A stretch of DNA of 9,126 bases from contig CALIQN010000075.1 of NCBI GenBank assembly GCA_938044045.1, positions 1 through 9,126 on the forward strand, in the 5' to 3' direction. The position numbers and the translations under genes were made by a program. The notes under the pieces are model-generated. The model was not told the origin of the DNA. It saw nothing but the letters and a program-made list of their open reading frames with translations, and did no database searches. Shown piece after piece: positions 1-4,765 of this stretch (position 1 is the stretch's first letter; each line of letters begins with the position of its first letter). The stretch comes from an uncultured Peptococcaceae bacterium. GTDB taxonomy: Bacteria; Bacillota; Peptococcia; Peptococcales; Peptococcaceae.

Positions 1-2
1 AA

Positions 3-53
3 GATAAAGATAAAGATAAAGATAAAGATAAAGATAAAGATAAAGATAAAGAT
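3..53. repeat. GATAAA hexanucleotide tandem repeat (about 8.5 copies)
   Basis: Eight perfect GATAAA units run from position 3 to 50, followed by a partial GAT. The first two bases of the window (AA) are the end of another unit, so the array starts upstream of the window. It lies in the open frame of the replication gene, where each unit encodes Asp-Lys. Gain or loss of whole units by slippage changes the protein by one DK pair without shifting the frame. It is probably a charged flexible linker between the N- and C-terminal domains of that protein; this is inference. Confidence 0.95.
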
Positions 54-476
54 AATATAAAACCTTTAAAACCTTCCATCGTTTTGACAAACGATGACGA
101 TGCGAGTGAGACCCTGCAGAAGAAGAAAGGCAAATCTAAATCAGAAGATGAAAATCTTGACTTTATCAAATTTTGGCAAGCCTATCCACGCAAAATATCA
201 AAACAGCAAGCATTAAGAGCGTGGAATAAGCTCAAGCCATCACAAGCGCTAACCGGTGTTATTATGCGTGCTTTAGAAATGCAAAAGAAGTCTGATCAAT
301 GGCAGCGAGACAATGGTGCATTTATCCCTCATGCGTCAACGTGGCTAAATCAACAACGCTGGGAAGATGAGCTTGAGCCAGCTAGACCACAGAGACAGCA
401 GAGAACACAAGCACCAAGCAATCGTTTTGTGAACTCTACAGGTGTGCGTGATTTTAGTGACCTGGTGGAGTGGTAA
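3..476 (+). CDS. Phage replication protein, C-terminal part (5'-truncated)
   Basis: The frame is open from base 3 to the TAA at 474-476, giving 157 visible residues, so the gene begins outside the window. A TTG at 84 is in frame but is an internal Leu, not a start: the reading frame continues upstream through the DK repeat with no stop. The visible part is (DK)8, a charged linker, then a compact domain at about residues 54-124 with FWQAYPRK, an LRAW helix, IPHASTWLNQ and RWEDEL. I recognise this tail from the C-terminal regions of phage replication-initiation (replisome organiser, O-like) proteins of Bacillota and Proteobacteria, where a winged-helix DNA-binding domain normally lies upstream. 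Its place before ssb and recombination-type genes fits. The N-terminal DNA-binding domain cannot be seen, so the exact class (DnaD-like or O-like) is inference. Confidence 0.75.
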   Translation, partial: DKDKDKDKDKDKDKDKDNIKPLKPSIVLTNDDDASETLQKKKGKSKSEDENLDFIKFWQAYPRKISKQQALRAWNKLKPSQALTGVIMRALEMQKKSDQWQRDNGAFIPHASTWLNQQRWEDELEPARPQRQQRTQAPSNRFVNSTGVRDFSDLVEW

Positions 477-542
477 TTGCTAGACAGTAATATGCAATGA
501 GTGATATATCAAAAATAAATATGATTTTTTTAATTAAAAATA

Positions 543-571
543 TTGAATAGACCAATTACACTAGAAATATT
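543..571 (+). promoter_or_regulatory. Weak sigma-A-type promoter candidate in the AT-rich gap
   Basis: The 172-base gap 477-648 is very AT-rich and contains no gene. The best promoter-like arrangement is TTGAAT (543-548), a 17-base spacer, then AATATT (566-571), each matching four of six consensus bases. It would drive the operon beginning at 649. A perfect AT palindrome (TTTTTAATTAAAAA, 527-540) lies just upstream and may only reflect base composition. In so AT-rich a stretch, chance matches of this quality are expected, so support is weak. Confidence 0.2.
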
Positions 572-648
572 TTTAAATCGAAAATAACAAGGTTTTTTCT
601 AAGATTTTGACTATATTTGATTGAAAAAGAAAGAGAGATTTTCAGAAT

Positions 649-1536
649 ATGCAAAACGAAGATGAAAAAGATATAGCAAAAGATATAAGCGGTAAGCCTC
701 GACTAGGTTTGGTTAGTCCTTACCTAATCGAGGCAGTGGGGAAGGTTCGCACGTATGGCTCTATGGAGAAATACAGAGATACTGAAAAATGGCGAACAGT
801 AGAGCCAGAGCATTACAGGGATGCCATGATGAGGCACTTGGTTGCCTACATGAAAGACCCACAGGCGATAGATCAAGAGAGTGGATTACCACATCTTTGG
901 CATCTTGCTTGCAATGTCAATTTTTTGATAGAGCTAGCAGAAACCAGCGAAGAAGTAAATCAAGGTGAACAATGTATAAATATACAGAAAGACGAGGGAA
1001 TGACAATGAAAGAATTTACGAAAGACGATTTACAGGTTAATGATATTGTTACAATCAGAGCAGGGAACACATACCTGGTTCATGACTTCAATGGCGAATT
1101 ATTTGCTATCAGAGGACAAGGCTATCTTGCTTTTGATGACTATAATAGTGATTTTACTTTAAAACGAGATGCGAAATTTGATATTGTCAAAGTCCAAAGA
1201 CCGGACGAAGCTTATCAGTTGGCAGGCAGATCATGGGATACAGCTCCTGTTATCTGGGAACGCAAAGAGGTGCCTCTCTTGTCAGAAGCTGAATATCATA
1301 TTTTGAAGAATTCAAGTACACGGTGGAAGTGGATAGCGAGAGATAAATACGGATCATTGTCCATACATGAAGATAAACCTGACAAAAAAAGATATGGATG
1401 GATAGATAATCATAGGATGCCCACACTAGATATGTATCACCATCTTTTCTCTTACATTCAATGGGAAGATGATGAGCCCCAGGAAATTGCAAAGCTCCTA
1501 GAACGATACGAAGAGGAACATAACCATGAAAACTAG
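649..1536 (+). CDS. Fused ORF: dATP/dGTP diphosphohydrolase-like N-terminal domain plus conserved phage hypothetical domain
   Basis: A 295-residue ORF. An in-frame stop at 622-624 makes the ATG at 649 the only sensible start, with a weak GAGA-type SD at about 633-637. Residues 16-98 resemble the DUF5664 family (named in Pfam as dATP/dGTP diphosphohydrolase N-terminal): KPRLGLVSP, YGSMEKY, W49, HYRDAMMRHL, DQESGLPHLWHLACN and FLIELAE. The family is linked to hydrolysis of purine dNTPs in phage nucleotide metabolism; activity here is inference. After a polar linker (99-119), residue 120 is a Met preceded by a good SD. The rest (120-295) looks like a separate phage protein: an SH3-like beta-rich part (123-183) and a part with ILKNSS, WKWIARD, HLFSYIQWEDDEP and IAKLLE, known to me from phage hypotheticals of unknown function. 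It is therefore probably a gene fusion. The 3' end overlaps the next gene by 11 bases. Confidence 0.7.
   Translation: MQNEDEKDIAKDISGKPRLGLVSPYLIEAVGKVRTYGSMEKYRDTEKWRTVEPEHYRDAMMRHLVAYMKDPQAIDQESGLPHLWHLACNVNFLIELAETSEEVNQGEQCINIQKDEGMTMKEFTKDDLQVNDIVTIRAGNTYLVHDFNGELFAIRGQGYLAFDDYNSDFTLKRDAKFDIVKVQRPDEAYQLAGRSWDTAPVIWERKEVPLLSEAEYHILKNSSTRWKWIARDKYGSLSIHEDKPDKKRYGWIDNHRMPTLDMYHHLFSYIQWEDDEPQEIAKLLERYEEEHNHEN
696..734. repeat. 13-bp inverted repeat (12 of 13 paired) near the start of the 649 gene
   Basis: GCCTCGACTAGGT (696-708) and ACCTAATCGAGGC (722-734) pair in 12 of 13 positions, with a single C/A mismatch, across a 13-base loop. It begins 47 bases inside the coding region, over the conserved KPRLGLVSPYLIEA segment. 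No U-tract follows, so it is not an intrinsic terminator. It could be an operator dyad, an mRNA hairpin limiting translation, or chance under coding constraint. Confidence 0.6.
994..1008 (+). promoter_or_regulatory. Internal SD and ATG within the fused ORF
   Basis: GAGG at 994-997 is followed by an 8-base spacer and an in-frame ATG at 1006-1008 (another ATG is at 1000). This is as good as the SD sites of the neighbouring real genes and better than the one at 649. Translation from 1006 would give a 176-residue protein starting MKEFTKDDL, a typical protein start, ending at the same stop (1536). Either two products are made, or the site is a relic of a separate downstream gene. Confidence 0.55.
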
Positions 1537-1816
1537 ACCATCTAAGGCTGTTTTAGACTATCAAGTCAGGCAAGCAGCAAGAAAAGAAGTCGAGAAGCAG
1601 ACAGAGAGAATCAAGCTAGAATGCGAAAGAGCAATAGCCCAGAACTATCACAGGTTATGGGTTATTGCTCTAAGAGACGAATTTGGGTTTGGTAAAGATA
1701 GATTAAAAAGAGCGTTAGAGAAAGTAATTGAGTTGAGTAATGATTTAAGCGATAAGCGTTTTAACTTTGATGATATAGCTGATGTCATCAAAGACGAGAC
1801 AGGGTTGGAGGTATAG
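1526..1816 (+). CDS. Small phage protein of unknown function
   Basis: 96 residues, starting at ATG 1526 with the SD GAGGA about 10 bases upstream inside the end of the preceding gene, which it overlaps by 11 bases. This suggests translational coupling. The protein is highly charged and probably all-helical: a helix rich in Lys, Glu and Arg at about residues 15-40, then a second segment with WVIALRDEFGFGKDRLKRALE, ending in an acidic tail. No catalytic motif or membrane segment is visible. Its position directly before ssb, two bases from it, suggests a role in the replication or recombination module, but no function can be assigned. Confidence 0.8.
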   Translation: MKTRPSKAVLDYQVRQAARKEVEKQTERIKLECERAIAQNYHRLWVIALRDEFGFGKDRLKRALEKVIELSNDLSDKRFNFDDIADVIKDETGLEV

Positions 1817-1818
1817 GG

Positions 1819-2244
1819 ATGAACAAAGTAATTTTAATAGGCAGACTAACAAGAGACCCAGAAATACGCTACACACAGAGCAACAAAGCAGTGTGTAATT
1901 TCACCTTAGTAGTCAATCGCCCCTTTGGCGATAATGAAGCCGATTTTATCAATATTGTCGTTTGGAATAAAACTGCTGAAAACGCAGCCAAATATCTAGC
2001 AAAAGGGCGTCAATGTGCTGTAGAGGGAAGACTACAGATTAGTAGTTATGAAGGTAATGATAGTGTACGCAAATATCGTACAGATGTGGTGGCGTCTTCT
2101 GTTGAGTTTTTGAGCAGTAAGCAGAAGAGCAATAGCGATCATGACGAGCCTAGCGACTATGCTACGCCTGTCAACAAGGGCAATGAATCAGATGTATTTG
2201 CGGGTGAAGAGGTATTTTTCGCTGATGAAGACTTACCATTTTAG
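1819..2244 (+). CDS. ssb: Phage single-stranded DNA-binding protein (SSB)
   Basis: 141 residues with complete SSB architecture. The N-terminal OB fold covers about residues 1-104, with MNKVILIGRLTRDPEIRYT, a conserved NIVVWNKTAENAAKYLAKG segment (aromatic W49), and VEGRLQISSY. A low-complexity polar linker follows (about 101-129), and the protein ends in an acidic tip, DEDLPF. In SSBs the tip binds partner replication and repair proteins, and the OB fold coats single-stranded DNA, usually as a tetramer. The ATG at 1819 has GGAGG (1807-1811) at 7-base spacing and lies two bases after the previous stop. The length is shorter than typical host SSBs (about 160-180 residues), as is usual for phage copies. 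Confidence 0.95.
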   Translation: MNKVILIGRLTRDPEIRYTQSNKAVCNFTLVVNRPFGDNEADFINIVVWNKTAENAAKYLAKGRQCAVEGRLQISSYEGNDSVRKYRTDVVASSVEFLSSKQKSNSDHDEPSDYATPVNKGNESDVFAGEEVFFADEDLPF

Positions 2245-2258
2245 GAGGCTATAGCTTG
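2243..2258 (+). promoter_or_regulatory. Perfect SD that decides a TTG start
   Basis: AGGAGG (2243-2248) overlaps the TAG stop of ssb (2242-2244) and stands 7 bases before TTG 2256-2258. No ATG or GTG is available at a suitable distance, and the protein family start fits, so TTG is the start of the DUF1064 gene. Confidence 0.8.
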
Positions 2259-2597
2259 AGAAAGAACAAATACAACAATCAAAAGACCTTGATAGATAGC
2301 ATTTATTTTGACAGCAAGGCAGAGGCACGACGCTATCAAGAGTTAAGGCTATTAGCTAGGGCAGGAGAAATAGACAATCTGACACTACAACCACGCTTTT
2401 TGCTCCAAGACAAATTCACACATCCATTCAATGGTCATGTGCGTAAAATTGAGTATATTGCTGATTTTATGTACTTTGACACGAAGGAAAAAAGAATGAT
2501 AGTCGAGGACGTAAAGGGCGTTAGGACAAAAGAGTACTTGTTGAAAAAGAAACTGTTTTTAGCACAGTTTCATGAGTATGAATTGAGGGAGATATGA
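2256..2597 (+). CDS. DUF1064-family phage nuclease-like protein
   Basis: 113 residues, TTG start behind a perfect SD. The order MRKNKYNNQK, FDSKAEARRYQELRLL, LTLQPRFLL, IEYIADFMY, VEDVKG and KKKLFLAQF matches the DUF1064 family of phage proteins. The sequence shows a PD-(D/E)XK-type arrangement: E23 on the first helix, D70 in YIADF, and D85-x-K87 in VEDVKG. These are the residues such nucleases use to bind metal and cut DNA. No RusA, RuvC-like or other resolvase is seen in the window, so it could supply Holliday-junction or flap cleavage; this is inference, as the family is formally of unknown function. It sits 11 bases after ssb and overlaps the next gene by 4 bases (ATGA), implying coupled translation. 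Confidence 0.85.
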   Translation: MRKNKYNNQKTLIDSIYFDSKAEARRYQELRLLARAGEIDNLTLQPRFLLQDKFTHPFNGHVRKIEYIADFMYFDTKEKRMIVEDVKGVRTKEYLLKKKLFLAQFHEYELREI

Positions 2598-3019
2598 TGA
2601 AAATTCACAGACCTACAGTAGATCGTGTAGCGTTCAACGCTGCCACGCTTGAACGCTATAGAAAATCTAAGTACTTGCTTCAGAGAGACATGGCAGATGC
2701 TCCCGCTAAGAAAGTGCATGTATTGAGACACATAGAAAAGGTTTGCGACATCGATTTAGAAATTGAGGTCATGCCGACAATGTCGCGTGATGAAGCGATG
2801 GCATGGGCTAGAGAGAAATATGAGGCTGTCAATAAAAAAAGAGAAGAGCAAGAAAAGCTAACAGGATTATTGCTGTACCCCAAAGACTGCCAGCGTTGCT
2901 GTTGGCGTAGAGGTGCGATGTGTCTGACGCCGCTATGTATGAAAAGACGGCATGAATACGACCCTATCATGCCGTGGGGCGGACATTTGGAAATATATCG
3001 TGGTACTAATAAGAGCTAA
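2594..3019 (+). CDS. Phage hypothetical protein with a C-terminal Cys cluster
   Basis: 141 residues. Start ATG 2594 (or the adjacent ATG 2597) follows GAGGGAG and overlaps the DUF1064 stop. The N-terminal part is basic, with a helical stretch at about residues 18-50. A charged segment at about 64-90 (MSRDEAMAWAREKYEAVNKK) may form a coiled coil. The C-terminal part carries C99-x2-C102-C103-x7-C110-x4-C115, followed by a WGGH segment, and resembles a zinc-binding knuckle. I do not recognise the family firmly. It could be a DNA-binding or regulatory protein of the replication module. A strong inverted repeat lies over the first codons. Confidence 0.75.
   Translation: MMKIHRPTVDRVAFNAATLERYRKSKYLLQRDMADAPAKKVHVLRHIEKVCDIDLEIEVMPTMSRDEAMAWAREKYEAVNKKREEQEKLTGLLLYPKDCQRCCWRRGAMCLTPLCMKRRHEYDPIMPWGGHLEIYRGTNKS
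2626..2660. repeat. Perfect 10-bp inverted repeat (12-bp stem with wobble)
   Basis: TAGCGTTCAA (2628-2637) and TTGAACGCTA (2649-2658) are perfectly complementary across an 11-base loop. The stem extends by a G-U and a U-A pair (2627/2659, 2626/2660). It begins 32 bases inside the coding region at 2594, over residues VAFNAATLERY. No U-tract follows, so it is not an intrinsic terminator. It could be an operator dyad or an mRNA hairpin near the initiation region. Confidence 0.7.
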
Positions 3020-3035
3020 GGGGGCAGGATAGAAA

Positions 3036-3242
3036 ATGAAAGAAAAAATATTATATACCTGTGAGCATTGTCACACTGATTATACGGACAAAAAGACTGC
3101 TAAGGAATGTGAAGTTAGTCATAAAAAAGGGTTAAAAATAGTTAATCAACGTTTTCGACCATACACCCAAGACCGAAGTGGATTTCCTATTCGTATAGAA
3201 GTTGCGGACGAAAAAGGTAACAAAGCTGTTTACAAAAGATAA
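3036..3242 (+). CDS. Small phage zinc-finger-like protein
   Basis: 68 residues starting at ATG 3036; a G-rich SD region (GGGGG at 3020-3024, AGGA at 3026-3029) lies in the 16-base gap after the previous stop. The N-terminus has C9-x2-C12-x12-C25-x3-H29, the spacing of a C2H2/CCCH-like zinc finger, in the context YTCEHCHTDYTDKKTAKECEVSH split by basic residues. The rest is basic, with a short beta-like C-terminal segment (RIEVADEKGNKAVYKR). Small proteins of this form are common in Bacillota phages and probably bind nucleic acid or protein; the target is unknown. Confidence 0.75.
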   Translation: MKEKILYTCEHCHTDYTDKKTAKECEVSHKKGLKIVNQRFRPYTQDRSGFPIRIEVADEKGNKAVYKR

Positions 3243-3268
3243 GCAAAGAGTTAAGAGGAGAGTAATAG

Positions 3269-3451
3269 ATGAAACTAATAGCGAAAATAGCAGTTGAAAG
3301 TGAAGTATTTGAATCAGAGAGAGAAGAACTTATCAAGAGGTGTGGGAATAAAAAGGTACTAGAGATGATTAGGGGAAAAATGGCTGATATTTTGTTAGCG
3401 CAAGATGGTCGTGAAGAAACTATTGACGTGCAAATCGAGCTTGTAGAGTAA
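3269..3451 (+). CDS. Very small phage protein of unknown function
   Basis: 60 residues, ATG 3269 with an AGAGGAGA SD (3254-3261) at about 7-base spacing, and placed in the operon between the zinc-finger-like gene and the ArpU-like regulator. The protein has a short beta-strand-like start (MKLIAKIAVESEVF), an amphipathic helix (about 16-45) and a strand-like end (TIDVQIELVE). No motif is visible. The strong SD and tight spacing support a real gene despite its size. Confidence 0.7.
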   Translation: MKLIAKIAVESEVFESEREELIKRCGNKKVLEMIRGKMADILLAQDGREETIDVQIELVE

Positions 3452-3468
3452 AAAAGGGAGCTGGCTAC

Positions 3469-3870
3469 ATGACTGATTTCGAGTTAAGACAATACCGCTG
3501 TTTAGTCAAAGAAGAGAAGTTACTAGAAAGCGAGCTAAGACAAGAGCTTGACAAATATGAGCAATCCGCACTGAATTATGATAATGTGCGGACATCAAAA
3601 ACGTATAAGGTTGACGACATTGTTTGCGATAAAGTTGTCAATGTTATTGATCTTGAACAAGAATTGAAGTGTGCATTGATACGTAGAAAGAAGAGACGCA
3701 TGCAGATAGAACGCTTCCTTGATAACATTGACGACGCAGAAATGCGTCTGGCCATCAGAATGCGATACGTTCAGATGAAAACATGGTTACAGATTGCTAC
3801 GACGCTAGGATGCACAGAAAGCTGGATTAGAAGAAAGACATTGAATTATTTGAGAAAAAATTATAAATAA
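3469..3870 (+). CDS. ArpU/DUF1492-like late transcription regulator
   Basis: 133 residues, ATG 3469 with AAGGGAG (3454-3460) at 8-base spacing. The N-terminal half is a charged helical segment (about 1-35) and a basic stretch IRRKKRRMQIERFLD (71-85). The C-terminal part (about 87-130) is a sigma-70 region-4-like helix-turn-helix: EMRLAIRMRYVQMKTW, QIATTLGCTESWIRRK. This layout matches the ArpU, RinA and DUF1492 group of phage activators that sit at the end of the early/middle genes, just before terS, and switch on packaging and structural genes. The position here is exactly that. The DNA target is not known; repeats in the gap downstream are candidates. Confidence 0.75.
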   Translation: MTDFELRQYRCLVKEEKLLESELRQELDKYEQSALNYDNVRTSKTYKVDDIVCDKVVNVIDLEQELKCALIRRKKRRMQIERFLDNIDDAEMRLAIRMRYVQMKTWLQIATTLGCTESWIRRKTLNYLRKNYK

Positions 3871-3890
3871 GACAGCTAAGTCAGTTGATG

Positions 3891-3930
3891 TGTGATATTA
3901 TGCTATTGTGAACATTTTCGTACACCTCCT
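3891..3930 (+). promoter_or_regulatory. Possible late-gene control region
   Basis: Between the regulator gene and the terminator is TATTAT (3896-3901), five of six bases of a -10 box, with no good -35 at the right distance. TGTGA occurs twice (3891-3895 and 3907-3911), flanking the box with a 16-base period. A poor -35 is what an activator-dependent promoter would show, and a likely activator is encoded just upstream. Further along, CACCTCCT (3923-3930) is the complement of a perfect SD. All functional readings are inference. Confidence 0.3.
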
Positions 3931-3946
3931 AATATTTATATCGCTT

Positions 3947-3977
3947 AAAGCACTCACTTAATTGTGGGTGCTTTTTT
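3947..3977 (+). terminator. Intrinsic terminator after the early/middle operon
   Basis: AAAGCACTCAC (3947-3957), a six-base loop TTAATT, and GTGGGTGCTTT (3964-3974) form an 11-bp stem with one T-G wobble, followed directly by a run of T to 3977. It ends the operon whose last gene is the ArpU-like regulator and separates it from terS. If the late promoter lies upstream of it, antitermination or read-through would be needed; otherwise packaging-gene transcription starts from an unseen promoter at 3978-4012. Confidence 0.9.
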
Positions 3978-4001
3978 ATTTACATAGAAAAACAAAAAAG
4001 T

Positions 4002-4015
4002 AGGTGAGGTGATTG
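4002..4015 (+). promoter_or_regulatory. SD region and TTG start of terS
   Basis: AGGTGAGGTGA (4002-4012) runs right up to TTG 4013-4015. An in-frame TGA occupies 4010-4012, so no earlier start exists; the next in-frame ATG is at 4319, far inside the conserved domain. The first AGGTG (4002-4006) gives a normal 6-base spacing, while the better extended match GAGGTGAT (4006-4013) is too close. TTG is therefore accepted, probably with reduced initiation. Confidence 0.65.
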
Positions 4016-4765
4016 AAGTATGACAAAGACATAAGGGAAAAGGCTAGGGAGCTTTTTGAGGGAGGTTTATTGCTTAAAGAAGTTGCCAAACAGTTGGACT
4101 TAAAAGAGGGTACGGTTCGTGCTTGGAAGAGTAGAGGGAAATGGACACAGAAGTGTAACGTTGCAACAGAGCGTAACGCTGTGAAAAAATCAGTAGAAAA
4201 TGTTATCAATAACGATGAATTGACAGATAAACAAGAATTATTTTGCTTGTTATTCTCTCGTTCGTTTAATGCGACAAAATCCTATCAAGAAGCTTTTGGG
4301 TGTAGCTATAACACTGCGATGGTTAATAGTTGTAGGTTATTAAAAAAAGCACACATTAAAAAAGAAGTGGCACGTTTAAAAGAGGAGCGTTACACAATCG
4401 CATTTTTATCTGCAGAGGATATCTTTCAGAAGTACATAGATATTGCTTTTAGTGATTTAGGTGATTATCTTGAGGTTAAGAACGGTGTGCTTAAAATTAA
4501 AGACTCTACAGAAGTCGATACCAGTGTGCTTCAAGAAGTCAAAGAGGGGCGCGAGGGCGTTTCCCTTAAGCTTCAAGACAAAATGAAGGCCTTAGAATGG
4601 CTTGCTAGCCATATGGATATGGGAACGACTGAACAGCGTGCTAAAGTCGAGAAGATTAAGACGGAGACAGAAAAAATTAAACTTGAGATATCGAACTTAA
4701 AAGGTTTAGATGTTGAGGTTGAAGATATGTCAGATATCGAGGAAGAAATCTATGGCAAATCGTAA
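4013..4765 (+). CDS. terS: Terminase small subunit
   Basis: 250 residues from TTG 4013. The N-terminus (about 6-45) is a helix-turn-helix with AKQLDLKEGTVRAWKSRGKW, as in the DNA-binding arm of small terminases. The central domain (about 68-195) fits the Terminase_2/PBSX-type family: LTDKQELFCLLF, NATKSYQEAFG, SCRLLKKAHIKKEVARLKEER, YIDIAFSDLGDYLEV and KMKALEWLASHM. The end is a charged helix and acidic tail (EQRAKVEKIKTETEKIKLE, DIEEEIYGKS) that in this group contacts the large subunit. The protein forms a ring, recognises the pac or cos site and loads the large subunit. The end overlaps terL by 14 bases, so the two are translationally coupled and made together. Confidence 0.9.
   Translation: MKYDKDIREKARELFEGGLLLKEVAKQLDLKEGTVRAWKSRGKWTQKCNVATERNAVKKSVENVINNDELTDKQELFCLLFSRSFNATKSYQEAFGCSYNTAMVNSCRLLKKAHIKKEVARLKEERYTIAFLSAEDIFQKYIDIAFSDLGDYLEVKNGVLKIKDSTEVDTSVLQEVKEGREGVSLKLQDKMKALEWLASHMDMGTTEQRAKVEKIKTETEKIKLEISNLKGLDVEVEDMSDIEEEIYGKS

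Noticed and set aside
1..53. Left-edge repeat as a CRISPR array or replication-origin iterons
   Set aside because: Units are contiguous six-base copies without spacers and stay in frame with the coding region; a coding linker explains them.
84..86. TTG as the start of the first gene
   Set aside because: The frame is open upstream to the window edge through the DK repeat; the TTG is an internal Leu with no SD.
527..540. Perfect palindrome TTTTTAATTAAAAA
   Set aside because: All A/T in a very AT-rich gap, so likely by chance; no repeat of it elsewhere was noticed.
1250..1492. Minus-strand frame of 80 codons
   Set aside because: Lies wholly opposite a well-supported coding region, no SD or family resemblance.
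2064..2082. Six-base inverted repeat TGTACG/CGTACA in ssb
   Set aside because: Short arms are expected by chance many times in 9 kb.
2680..2970. Minus-strand frame of 96 codons
   Set aside because: Opposite the Cys-cluster gene; Ser- and Leu-rich shadow sequence.
3898..3930. Minus-strand SD (AGGAGGTG) with ATG at 3915-3913
   Set aside because: The frame is only MFTIA before a stop and no promoter is visible on that strand; the motif is reported instead as a possible anti-SD.
3976..4209. Minus-strand frame of 77 codons
   Set aside because: Opposite the start of terS and the terminator; Phe/Ser-rich shadow of Lys-rich coding sequence.
4710..4751. TTG 4710 as the start of terL
   Set aside because: It would lengthen the overlap with terS to 56 bases and has no SD; ATG 4752 has a good one and gives a family-typical N-terminus.
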